Shown piece after piece: positions 1 to 10,200 of a stretch of 64,000 bases of DNA. The notes under the pieces were generated by a model. It searched no databases. It saw only the letters and a list, made by a program, of their open reading frames with translations, and was not told the DNA's origin. Every line of letters starts with the position of its first letter. Within the stretch, counting starts at the first letter, position 1. This DNA is from Leucocoprinus leucothites (Eukaryota > Basidiomycota > Agaricomycetes > Agaricales > Agaricaceae): assembly GCA_013368445.1 (NCBI GenBank), contig JAACJO010000001.1, positions 2,790,001-2,854,000 of the forward strand, given 5' to 3'. A program made the translations under genes and the position numbers.

Positions 1-929
1 GTGCCACGAGCCATTTTGCGTTGGTGGTTGATTCACTGTAGGTGTGAATAGCGGTGATCATATCATTGACGCTTGAAGGAGAGTGGGCTTTCAAAACGGA
101 ACCTGCCTGAACGAACACAAAATTCAGTAAGGAAATACTTCTACTATAGCACAACCGTTTACTCACAATAAAGAGGCCTTCACCCGCAGACAAACCCGCT
201 TTCTTAGCACGGCCATGAGAGACACCAAATTCATCCAGCACAGCAACGAATGATTGAAGCAGAGATGTCATAGACTCAGGAGATATGAGTCCTGCAACTG
301 TAAGATGTGCAAAGAATTGTATCTAGGCAATAATTAGTGCAATAAAATCAAGGGGCAAGCAAGACTTACACAAAGACGCGTTTCTCGCCATGCCACTTTA
401 TCCAGATATCCTTGAAAGCCTTTCCAAAAATCTTCCAGGATTAGCCGACCGAGTACGGGCGCGTCCGATTGTGCTGGGTCAGGTGTATTGTACAAGTTGC
501 GTAGGAGGGCAGTGTAGAAAGGAATTTTATATGGCTGCTCGGTTACACTGGATCAAAATATGAGGATTTGGAATGCAAAGCGGAAAATTGAAAACAAATG
601 CACCTTATTCTGAACGCCTCGGAGATGTTTGGAATATTCAAAGGTTGGTGTTCACGGATTTGTTTCTCTAGTCGAGGCAACTCTTCTTGGGCGTCCTATG
701 ATAGAAATGAGACGCTCGTCCAGCAAGACAAGAGAGGTGGAGCATACCACTTCGCCGAACTTTATAATTGCGGTCTTTAGCTTTTCCTCTGGAGTCTCGA
801 CGACCTCGCGTCTGCGGTCATCATAGTCGTCTGTGCAGGATTTTCGGTTATTGCCTCAAGTGGAATGGCATAGGTGTCCGTCATCTCACCTCTGTAACGT
901 CTGCGGTAGCCTCCGTGTCGGTAACTCAT
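1..929 (-). CDS. NCBP1: Nuclear cap-binding complex subunit 1 (CBP80), 5' part, runs off the left edge
   Basis: Large subunit of the nuclear cap-binding complex, which binds the m7G cap of new transcripts with CBP20 and links capping to splicing, export and decay. Only the N-terminal MIF4G-like region is in the window. Minus-strand exons that splice in frame are 929-890, 830-748, 695-604, 547-370 and 322 to about 166, then a further exon running off the edge. The start gives MSYRHGGYRRRYRDDYDD, a short Arg/Tyr-rich head, followed by the family landmarks LEKQIREHQPLNIPNISEAF, ILEDFWKGFQGYLDKVAWRE and QSFVAVLDEFGVSHGRAKKA. Introns are 48-60 bases with GT(A/G) donors. The start at 929 is the only ATG that keeps this frame through the first short intron. 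It is divergent from the gene at 1211, with a 281-base shared promoter. Identification rests on recognised family motifs; the C-terminal half cannot be judged. Confidence 0.88.
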
Positions 930-1210
930 AATTGGAACAACTGAATTATCACAAGACAATTGGTGAATGCAAATATCTCCTTGGGAGCGCTGGGTCCTGA
1001 CTGTGACTGCACAGGTAAAGAACACTTGAAACTCAAAGGCAAGTTTTGCGCAACTGAACCCTGCATCACGTGCAACACCAAATCTAGAGGCAAAGTCCGG
1101 GTCAGGCAGTGACATCTCCCTTTGAAGTTTCGGTCCATAGGTCCTGGGTGAGTTTGAGCAGCATAACTGTTGCACTTGTCGACTGAATATTGTTGAGTTA
1201 TGTGAAGCAC

Positions 1211-3919
1211 ATGCAATGCATCTGGAAAGCTTTTTCCAGGTCTTCTACAAGCAGCCTCGGACGCGTTTCGACCTATTTTCCACGCAACAAGTTTGCACCC
1301 TGGGCCTCCCCACATAACAGGACCTCATTGTCATCCAGAATCACAGCCAATTTCCCCCGAAACCTCAACACAGCAACTCTCACCTCTCCCTCGGAGTTTT
1401 CTCCTTCATCAGCCGAATTCACTTCTCTTTTCCCCCATTCTTCTCAAACATCCCCGCCCTCACGTCTAGCACTGTCCGCTACTAATGCTGTCCATATGGC
1501 ACTCAGAGCTCACTCATTCGAGGATGCTGTCACTATTGTCAACACAGTCCGCTATGCCACCCTTCCTGAGGAACAGCGGCAAGATAAAGCTTGGGAGTCA
1601 ATTAAACGGCTTCAAGTCGCCATTCCTCTAGGCGTTTCCCCGCGAGTTCCTGCGCACGCGTTACTTCACGGTCTCGTCCGCAATGGGCTAATGCAACAAG
1701 CCTCTCACATTGCAACTTCCATGATGACGAGTGGTATCCGAGTACGCGGGAGAACACTTGAGCGCATTACAGATGGTCTTGCCAAGGCAGCAACAGTGAA
1801 GGACACTGCGAGAAAAACGAATGATGCCTGCCTCCGCAATCACATGGAGGGCCTTCTCACTGGCCCAGAAATTCTCCGGCTAGACTTTCATCGACCCTCG
1901 AATCCGAATACTGCCTTTGCTTTGCGGCTCTGGCTTGCGGCGAGGAATAGCAGAAGCCACCGCACTCGTTCAATGTTCAACACCTTAATCACTCTCTGCC
2001 TTATCAATGGTGAAATCATTGTTGCCTCCCTCCTCTTCGGTCTTTTAGTCAAAGACTGGGAGTTCAGGTCTAAGAGTTTGGCCTCGCACTGCGACGAAAC
2101 CCTTCCGGAAGCGTCGTCGAAGCCTTACGAAAAGGTCAAGCGATTTTATTTCGACAATCTCTCCAATAAAGACCTAAAACCCATCCCGGAGATGTTGAAC
2201 ACAATCATATCACCTATCGAGGAGAGGCTCAAACAAGCTACGCCTGACGATGTTGATAGCCCCGCTTTCCAAGAGGCACTTCAGGCTCTCGCTGTGCTGG
2301 GAGCTCCGCTGAACGATCGGCAGCTTCCTTTCTCACACGTGTGCAACCTCCTCAAAGCGCTCTACCAATGCCCTAAGGTGGAAAACTGGGTTTGGGTAAT
2401 GGGAACTAACGGACCGATCCACGTTCCGGCGTATGAATATTATCATCGAACTCTCCTCCACCTGGCTGAGAAACCTCCAACTCACCAACCTCTACACCCA
2501 TGCACATTTGTCCTGAAATACCCCAAACCCGAAAGCCTCGGACAACGACGAAAGGGAGCAAAGTTGATTCGATCGATCACATTCACCCCTCCTCACCCCC
2601 AGAGCCATATGCAGCCTCCACTAGGTGCAACGTCGTACACTTCGTTGATACATTACGCGCTGCGGCACCGGTTCTCTCCTACCTTGGCAAAACAGATTTT
2701 TGAACATATGACCGTTGAGCGAGTACCACCTCTCCCCATAACCCCCCAAATTCGCAACGTCCTACTTCGGGCTGCTTCCCTGTACCGACAAAGGGATATC
2801 ACGGGTGATATTGCTCAGGTTCTGCGCAAGCACGGCATAGAACCCGTTGATCATGGTGCCATCTCGACAAGAACATCATCTAAGCCACCTCGTACGATAA
2901 AAGACACTTTCGACGTGATGCAGCCGCCTTCGGACATCTCTTTGGACAAGATTTCGAAGGACCCCACAACCCTCTCAACATATCTATCAACTCTTATATC
3001 TTGTGGTCAGCCTGATATGGTGGTTCAAGCCATGCGTCTCCTCCTTCCTTTCTTTCAAATCGACCATACTCGACGAAGAGCTAAGCTCGACGACAACTTG
3101 AAGCGAAAATGGAAGGAATCGCTCATCCTTGCTATGGAATTTGGCCCACGCGTTCTCAGTGTCTTTCTTCAGGCCCTGATCAAAGGTGGCCATTCAAGAG
3201 ACGCCCATGCACTGTTCACATTGACCAATTGTGCGAGCCATGCTAGCCAGCGTGTTAGTACGGTAAAGGGCAAGAGAACCTGGCGTTGGCGTGTCCCTGT
3301 TGCCATATACACACAGATGCTACAGGTGTACAAATCTGAGTTCGACTTTTACAGTCGTCGTCTGCTCCTAGGGGAACGCGCTCTGTATATTCTTTTGCGC
3401 AACGCCGAGAATGTGTACCGGATGGCAAAGAACGACATGCTCCGGGACCCGTCTCGAGGTGCCAGGCTGGACTCCCGTCTTTACAACGCAATGTTGAAGA
3501 TCCTGTCGCAGACTCTACCTGTCAAATGCTACTCAATCCGCGAGATGAGGTTTCGACTTGTCGAATACCGCCGGGAGTACGCAAAAACTGGTTTTGTTGA
3601 CAACCGGGGACGAGTCCAACTATTGGAGGAAGTAGTTGCCGACATGACTTCCGCTGGTTATCCCATCCCTCTAGGATTCCACCACCTATTCCTTACGGAT
3701 GGCGTTGGCATTATGGATAGCTCTCACGACTTGCCCGAGCTTGACAGACATCCAGTTTGTTCCCGAAAATCGCTAACCCATACACCTTACACTCTCCCTG
3801 TTTCAAGGCGAAAATTACTCCCCCCTCGGCTCTCTCGCCGTGCTATTTACAACATGTATAGATCGCGAAAGGCCAAGAGATCTGAAATGTGCCATGTATT
3901 GAATAGAGTAGAAAAGTAA
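1211..3919 (+). CDS. PPR-like mitochondrial protein, intronless
   Basis: Uninterrupted frame of about 902 codons. The first residues (MQCIWKAFSRSSTSSLGR, then many Ser, Arg and Thr and almost no acidic residues for about 80 residues) look like a mitochondrial targeting sequence. The rest is helical with repeated leucine-rich segments spaced roughly like pentatricopeptide repeats, for example around residues 480-550 and 700-780 (RLYNAMLKILSQTLP). PPR proteins bind organellar RNA and act in processing or translation; that role here is inference from fold-like appearance, not from a strict repeat match. The frame extends upstream to a TTG at 1190, but 1211 is the first ATG. It is unusual in having no intron among very intron-rich neighbours. 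Its stop lies 4 bases from the stop of the convergent mitochondrial IF3 gene. Confidence 0.7.
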   Translation: MQCIWKAFSRSSTSSLGRVSTYFPRNKFAPWASPHNRTSLSSRITANFPRNLNTATLTSPSEFSPSSAEFTSLFPHSSQTSPPSRLALSATNAVHMALRAHSFEDAVTIVNTVRYATLPEEQRQDKAWESIKRLQVAIPLGVSPRVPAHALLHGLVRNGLMQQASHIATSMMTSGIRVRGRTLERITDGLAKAATVKDTARKTNDACLRNHMEGLLTGPEILRLDFHRPSNPNTAFALRLWLAARNSRSHRTRSMFNTLITLCLINGEIIVASLLFGLLVKDWEFRSKSLASHCDETLPEASSKPYEKVKRFYFDNLSNKDLKPIPEMLNTIISPIEERLKQATPDDVDSPAFQEALQALAVLGAPLNDRQLPFSHVCNLLKALYQCPKVENWVWVMGTNGPIHVPAYEYYHRTLLHLAEKPPTHQPLHPCTFVLKYPKPESLGQRRKGAKLIRSITFTPPHPQSHMQPPLGATSYTSLIHYALRHRFSPTLAKQIFEHMTVERVPPLPITPQIRNVLLRAASLYRQRDITGDIAQVLRKHGIEPVDHGAISTRTSSKPPRTIKDTFDVMQPPSDISLDKISKDPTTLSTYLSTLISCGQPDMVVQAMRLLLPFFQIDHTRRRAKLDDNLKRKWKESLILAMEFGPRVLSVFLQALIKGGHSRDAHALFTLTNCASHASQRVSTVKGKRTWRWRVPVAIYTQMLQVYKSEFDFYSRRLLLGERALYILLRNAENVYRMAKNDMLRDPSRGARLDSRLYNAMLKILSQTLPVKCYSIREMRFRLVEYRREYAKTGFVDNRGRVQLLEEVVADMTSAGYPIPLGFHHLFLTDGVGIMDSSHDLPELDRHPVCSRKSLTHTPYTLPVSRRKLLPPRLSRRAIYNMYRSRKAKRSEMCHVLNRVEK

Positions 3920-3923
3920 TATA

Positions 3924-4886
3924 TTATAGTGAAAGACCATGCCCCTGCTCGAGATGGTCCCTCGACCTAGCCTCAAGTTCTTGCTTCTTCCTCATTTTTT
4001 CTTCTAGGATCTGCCTTCTCTGCTCCTTAACGAGAAGCTTTTTAGGCTTCTTGACGCCGTCATCCACCACTGTTGCCATTGATGATGAGGTGCCTTGGAA
4101 ATATATGACCACGGTAGTCTTCGTATAATCTCTCTCCTTCCACTCCTTCGCAGTCCCTGAGAAATGTGCAACTAATTCGTCTGCTCGTTGCTGCATATCT
4201 TCTCGTCGTGGAGGAAGCATTTTTTTCTTCGGCATAATCGCCAAATCAACCTTGAAGCCCTTGTTCAAATCCTCCTGCATCTTCTCCAGCTTCGTCTCCA
4301 CGTCTGCTCCGGAAGAAGCCCAAGTTAACTGCACCTCCTTCCTAACATTGTGTACTGCGTTATTCTTGCTCCTCTCCTGGGCCGCCTTCTGCTTTTTAAA
4401 CTCTTCGTAGGAGTTTACAATCTTGACGATAGGGACTGGATCGTTGGCAACAAGCTGCGTGTAGTATCGTTTCAAGGCCTTTCGTTTATTTTGTTGATCC
4501 TGGTCTCCGGGTTCTTGACCTGGGACGAGAGCGTTAAGGCTTTCGACCTCCATGAGAACGTCCTGCAATGTACGTGGCTCGCTCAACCCCTGAGGAGAGC
4601 TAACTTGAACTCTCTTGTAAGGGATATCACGATCTTTTAGACCAATCTCTTTCTTCTTTCTCTCTTTAGACCGCTTTCGTTCTTCCGCCTCGGGGCCCTT
4701 GACTACTAGTTGGCTGTTCTTGACCCATCCTCTCCGTAAATGAGAAGCATGGAAGTGACGGTTGGGTATACGTGAAGGATCGATTGATCCTAAGCTAAGT
4801 CTAGGTAGAACTTGTTGTATGTTGGGTCGCGAGTTCAGGTAGAGGAGCTCAACGGCTATGGACCGAAAAGCAGAGAAGGTACTCAT
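3924..4886 (-). CDS. AIM23: Mitochondrial translation initiation factor IF-3 (AIM23-like)
   Basis: Single-exon frame of 320 residues. Residues about 1-55 are a Ser/Arg/His-rich presequence (ending near FHASHLRRGWVKNSQ). The central part carries the bacterial-type IF3 features: an NDPVPIVKIVNSYEEFKKQK segment that corresponds to the end of the N-domain and linker, then NAVHNVRKEVQLTWASSGAD and MQEDLNKGFKVDLAIM, the strand-helix region of the IF3 C-domain that contacts the small subunit. IF3 blocks premature subunit joining and monitors the initiator codon; in yeast mitochondria the factor is Aim23. The C-terminal tail is highly basic and helical (KKLLVKEQRRQILEEKMRKK). It is convergent with the PPR-like gene, stop codons 4 bases apart, so their 3' UTRs must overlap. 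Like that gene it lacks introns. Confidence 0.82.
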   Translation of the reverse strand: MSTFSAFRSIAVELLYLNSRPNIQQVLPRLSLGSIDPSRIPNRHFHASHLRRGWVKNSQLVVKGPEAEERKRSKERKKKEIGLKDRDIPYKRVQVSSPQGLSEPRTLQDVLMEVESLNALVPGQEPGDQDQQNKRKALKRYYTQLVANDPVPIVKIVNSYEEFKKQKAAQERSKNNAVHNVRKEVQLTWASSGADVETKLEKMQEDLNKGFKVDLAIMPKKKMLPPRREDMQQRADELVAHFSGTAKEWKERDYTKTTVVIYFQGTSSSMATVVDDGVKKPKKLLVKEQRRQILEEKMRKKQELEARSRDHLEQGHGLSL

Positions 4887-7219
4887 TCTGGTGAAATACT
4901 CAGGAGTTAAGTACTTTACATTTGACTAACATACTCACCTGGCTCGTTAGTTGCAAATAAGGGTACCTATTTCCGGCCAGATATTTGAGTGAAGACCAGT
5001 TCCAAACTTCTCCACCCCGACAGGCTGGTGGTCTTTCTGAGCTTTGGTTCTGTGTCGTTCCCGATGGTATTGTTTCGAGAGGCTATAGGCAAATAAATGA
5101 TCCGCCCTTGGTTTCTATTTTTAAATTGCCGACGTCAACCTATCCAGACCTTCGACAACCGGCAGCCTCTCAGTGGATGCAAGCAGTCGCACTACTTGCA
5201 AGGATCTAAGATTACTCCCAACATAATGTCATACCCTCCGCCTCTGCAGTGTCTGATCCTCCATTTCATTGGGTCTGATTTACCTGAGTTGGTCCTTCCG
5301 AATCTGCGTTTGTCTTTGTAGTATCATTACCTCAAAGTCAGCGAACCAGCATGATTGCTTCCCAAGACAGGCTTCACATGTAGCTTGACCATCTTCTGGG
5401 AATTTTCCCTGCCGTCTAATTATCTTGAGTCTTCCTCGTGCAATCTGGCATCTGTCATGCCGAGACTGGTATGCCTCATCGAACCTGAAAGTCGTTGAGC
5501 ACGCTGATTCTCGACGAAAATGGCTCATTGCCATTCTGAACGTGCCTCTTTCGCTTTAAACTGTCACACCATCTGGCTCCTCCTTCCCTGCCATGCTTTC
5601 GGACCGGACTCTGAATTTTGGTCGCCTCGCGTTAACAACTCCATCACGTACTTGGATGTCACCATTCATTCCGACTGCGGGTCCTGGAGTGGCTGCTTTC
5701 CATTTTAATTGATTGCATCATATTCTTCATCGACGAAACAGGTGGACTATTGACATTTACGATGCCCTCCCACAAAAGCCCGAGAACGTTGCACTGTATA
5801 CTACCACGGTCCCTCTATATCTGTCGAGCCCTCATGGCTCTCAAGTGAACACTGGTAGGCTGGTTGACAGGCCCTAAGACAGGCCATCTCCGATGCGGCT
5901 CACGGCAAGCCCTGTGAAAACAAGGTCAACCGCCTCCCTTCAGCGTCCGAAAGCCAAATGTGTTCTAGTTCATCCGTCACGGTGGACGACCCTATCACTG
6001 TGGTATTAACAACAGAGCCCGATAGACCATGATCATCTTCCCATGGCAGTGCAGGTGTGAAACTGTGCGAGAAGTCATCAAACTAATGTCGACTACTTCT
6101 GCTCCAGCCGTGCGCGTGTGTTGAGCCAAGTTTTGTGAAGGCTTTATGAAGAACTGTGGCTGAAGAACTGTGGCGCGGCGATCATTAAAGCCAATGTCCG
6201 CAAGCGGATGGTGGTATGAAAGTCCTGTAGCCGCTCGACTCAAAGAAGGCAACTCTGACCCGAACACACGTTCTTACAAGACACGAAACATAGCTCCGCT
6301 CAGCTAAACCTGATCCTCTCGGTCACGCGAGATGAAAAGTAGTGCTGCTTTCAATCCGTCTTCGAACAGGTATTTACATTGATCCTCACAATCAACACAC
6401 CAGGTTGAAGCCATGGAGCCAAACGCCAAAGTCCTTGTTTCAAACCCAGTGAATGCCTGGTCGCGCCAATTTGCTTGGCGCGATATAACCTAAGAGTAGG
6501 CCCAGCGAAACAGATTCATGTACGTTGTCACTCGAGGCATTGCTAGCCAAAATACCAGGCCCTTCCGCGGATCATGCCCTTGCTTATTCGGACATTTCAT
6601 GTCGTAGGCCTGTTTTTCGGTGATTTGAGAAGTCGGACCTTGGAACTTCGAAAGTATCATGCATTCAGCTCCAAAAGAAATGCGGTCTGAGCGTGGTTTT
6701 AACACCGCTCGGATAGCAACTGCCGCCAAAGGACACGGCGAAGAGTGAGAAGGGTCCACAAATGTGCTTCCAGTGCCTTGGCTCTTTAAGGTAGTATCCG
6801 ATATCGGTGTGGCGTGTTGAGTTCGTGTTTTATGAAGAATTCTACAGTTGGTGGTGCCGGAGTATCGGAAACCAAAGGATTACAATCGGCTATTTAAATT
6901 ATGCTGAATTGTCTTGTGTAGGAGGGGGTGTATCGTATCGAGCTAATCAGTGACGATTGACGTGCTGAGGAGGGTAGTATTGCGATCTATCCGGGGGTGT
7001 GATAAAACATTGGGAAGTGCTTGGGCTGCGGATCGAATATCGGTTAAAAGATAGGAGCGGTCAGTGGGTCCCAGGCCGTAAATCATGGATAAAGCCAAAG
7101 GCTGACTTTCTCCACTAGTTTCGCGGGTATCTCACGAGTGCGTGAGCAGAGGTTCTTGACTTGAGGCTCGGGCTCCCAGTCAGAAGCCCGGTTAATAGGT
7201 AATTTCGCCAATCTAGTGT
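4887..7219. other. Intergenic, 2.3 kb, no intact gene seen
   Basis: Between the IF3 start and the stop of the FLX1-type carrier I find only short frames broken by stops in all six readings, with no recognised domain and no convincing chain of spliceable exons. One small feature is a perfect 14-base tandem duplication at 6147-6174. A minus-strand frame at 5280-5534 with two Cys pairs (EACLGKQSCW) is suggestive of a relic but is not recognisable. The stretch may hold decayed sequence or an unrecognised non-coding transcript. Confidence 0.5.
6147..6174. repeat. Perfect 14-bp tandem duplication
   Basis: The 14-mer TGAAGAACTGTGGC occurs twice back to back with no mismatch, at 6147-6160 and 6161-6174, inside a non-coding stretch. 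It looks like a recent slippage event or a repair footprint. Confidence 0.8.
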
Positions 7220-8542
7220 CTATGAGTCGTGAATGGACGAGCTCTCGGAGGCCCGCCTAGCATCTCGTCTTGCTGCAGAAGTCCGAAGAAGCCAAGCCAA
7301 GTTCTCATACACAACAAACGTGATGCAGTTTCCGGGGAGAACACGAACAAGGCTGGTTCCAAGACCACGGTAGAAACCCCTGAAGCCTTCCTGTTTCCAG
7401 GTACGTCTGATGGTCGTAGGAATATCAGGAAATAGCTCGGACTGAGCGTTGTTCTGTGGATAATGTTGACCTTTCAGAAAAGATGAGGAGAGAATAGGAC
7501 CACCCACTTGGGTTCTCGACCGAACCACCTGATAAGGGTATGTAGCTGCTGAAGCCATGAATTTACTCGTTATTGACATAGATGAATATGCTAGATTAGA
7601 CTGAAAAGAAATCAGAGATTTCCGTCAGCTCAAAAAGATATTCTCACTAGTTTATCCAAGTCCTGATTGTATTTTTTTCCAGCTCGCTCCGCTTGTTTCC
7701 GTTTCTGATCAAAGCCCCACCGCTTCATCTTCTCGTACGCCATAAATTGAATGGCTCCGTTGGACACACCGACTAGGGCTAAAGTGGTTCCACGAAAAAG
7801 ACCACTGAATCCCTCTGTCCGAGTAATAGTGGACAGCCCATCTAAAAGTTTGTGAGCCAGGTATATAGCAAGTCTAACGGTGAAATGAGCGTACCCCAAA
7901 GCCCCCGATAAGTCCCAGGCGTATCCCTAGTCGAGGCGAACATTCGCACTCTTACGAGCCAGAATGGATTGGTAATTACGGCCGTTACCGCGCCTTCGAA
8001 ACAGTTAATTGGGAAATCGCGAGGGGTAGGATCATACACGAACTCGCTTCAGCAGAGCATATTAGATACTGAGCCGCGGACAGAGGCTTGTTAATATCCC
8101 CTCCACCGGCCTGCTTCTTAAGCATATTATAGCTAGTGTCACAATTACATCACTCAGCCATGGTTGATTGCAAAGTGGAATGAACACATACAAAAGAAAG
8201 TACAATCCCCAGCTCGAAGCATTTCCTGCAACATTGGGCGAAATACCACGATATAGCCCTTTCCAACCCTGTTGTTGCTGGATGTCCCTGAGCGCATAAA
8301 ATATTTGTTTGCCTATGCCCCCAGTTGGTGCACCCGTATTGACCTGGAACTTGATTTTAAGAAGATCCAGTGGGTTTAGACATAGTGTTGTCACAACCCC
8401 AGCGCCAAGTCCAGCGACAGCATGGTCCTATTAATCGTTGACGAAGCATTATGGAGGGAACCGAGTGAGAGCAATTCGGCGTTATGTGACAAGAACATAC
8501 AATGGCGGTGGTTGCGAAAAAGCTTGATGGCTGTTTTGCCAT
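7220..8542 (-). CDS. FLX1: Mitochondrial carrier, FAD/folate transporter type (FLX1-like)
   Basis: Six-transmembrane solute carrier of the mitochondrial inner membrane; this subfamily moves FAD or folate. Exons 8542-8501, 8427-8192, 8132-8044, 7993-7895, 7841-7648 and 7600-7220 sum to 1041 bases (346 residues) in one frame. The three carrier repeats show their signatures: NPLDLLKIKFQV with GLYRG, NPFWLVRVRMF with GLFRG, and YPYQVVRSRTQ with GFYRGLG. The Trp in the second repeat motif and NGAIQFMAYEKMKRWGF favour the FLX1/SLC25A32 group over other carriers. The last acceptor is the TTTCAG before 7600; a nearer CTAG would break the frame. The C-terminus ends soon after the sixth helix (CITFVVYENLAWLL). 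FAD versus folate specificity cannot be decided from the sequence. Confidence 0.9.
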
Positions 8543-10200
8543 CCAAGCGGTTCTGGTAAGAGCAGGACTACACGAGGTGTAGAGGTCAAAAACAAGAATT
8601 GGAGATTTTGCAGAACACAACGTCGTTCGCGGATGACACTGACATTGACGAATGCCCTCGTCGAATCACGTGATGATCATCATCAGGGCCGCTTCCCGGA
8701 CGTCCAGAAGAAGTAAGTGCCCTTAGTTCCAAACAAATACCGGCTCGAGTCTGGATTTCTACAATTATGCAGGTCCACAAATTTCTGTTATTGCAACGGA
8801 AAAGCTCATTTGTGGCGCAATTAAAAGTAGCGACCCGAAGACTGCCCCTTTGCAATAATTATGGAGGCCAGTATTTCAGCTCGTTCTTTAACTTTCGAAA
8901 GTCTGCCAGAGCGGAAAAATATCATTCTATTCTCAGCCGCTGTGTAACTCGAATGAACTTACCGAGCCTAGTGGTGGGGCTGAAGACCAGTCATAGGGGC
9001 TCATATCCAATTGTATGTAGCCTGTATTTCGATACATCATAATTTACTAGTGTTGTCACTGTACATATTGGCACTTGTTCCTTGAAGGCATCGAAGGAGG
9101 ACAGACACATACCACCCGACCTATGGAAGATTCTGAGATATATTGTCGTGCTGGTTGTGCGCACAGGGGTATAGAACCACACGAGGACACATGACCGCAC
9201 CTATTCAGCCTTCACATAGCCAAGGCCTGATCCGTCCGAGTTTGGACCTCAGCTATCCACTTGAGGCAAGCGGACATCATGCCATACGGTTCGGGGCACT
9301 GAAGCATGCTCTGGCTCGAAATTTCTATTGAGAGAGCCTTTTACCCATGATGGAATCGCTTGCAATTGCAGTCGGTGGGATCACCGACGGCACCCACTGA
9401 ATTGGTATTGAATAATCAGACCTGGTCGGTACCGACTGCAAGAACGCGACCTATGAACATACACACAAACTTCGCAAATCGAGATCCTGAGAATACTTGA
9501 TGTGACACAAGGCCTCTCCCCCCAACCGAGCACGCGATACACAGACAAACTGCCATGTCAACTGAATGCGCAGTTTTCCGGATTCCCCAAAGATCTTGCA
9601 AGAGCGAAGCCTTCTCAGGTTTCTCGGGACCATTTAAGATCTAGCTTCTTTCTCTATCCGATACTTTGCGTGTTCGCAAAAATATGGGTAAGCATGAGAA
9701 TAAACAAAAGCTGGCTTGGAGACGGCCCCCCGCTCTCAAGCGACAAAAATGGCCTCTCACTGCAAGCACACGGACCGGCTGCTGGCTCTTGATATACTTG
9801 AACTTCCCAGAGTAAAAATAGATTTCGCGTCTATTCAAAAGTATTCGCGCTCGAGCTGTGAGAAAGTGGATCCCATGGAGAACTCCTACTCACCCCTCAA
9901 ACTATCCACCTCTACATTTTGGCTGCGAGTCTGGTGCATTGAAGATGTTGGTGGCGCTGGGCCTAATCAAAAGGCTAAAAGGCTATCGGGATCGTCGACC
10001 CTGACACAAGCAACTCTTGTTGCTTCTTCCTACGGTATTATAATAACGTGGATAGCACCATTAACGGATTACCGAATAGTCAAACATACATAACGTTTTA
10101 TAACCTATTATATCCTTCCCTATTCTACCGGTCTCCACTCCCTCCTGTCTCGTCAATTTACAACTACCAGTACATCTAAGATAATTCTATGCTAGACTTG
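8543..10200. other. Intergenic, no intact gene seen
   Basis: Upstream of the carrier gene there are only short open frames. One plus-strand pair of segments (ATG at 8634, a plausible GTAAGT intron, then a short Cys-containing exon ending before 8830) could make a peptide of about 43 residues divergent from the carrier gene, but nothing about it is recognisable. From 9000 to 10200 I see nothing beyond AT-rich spacer and random short frames. Confidence 0.4.
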
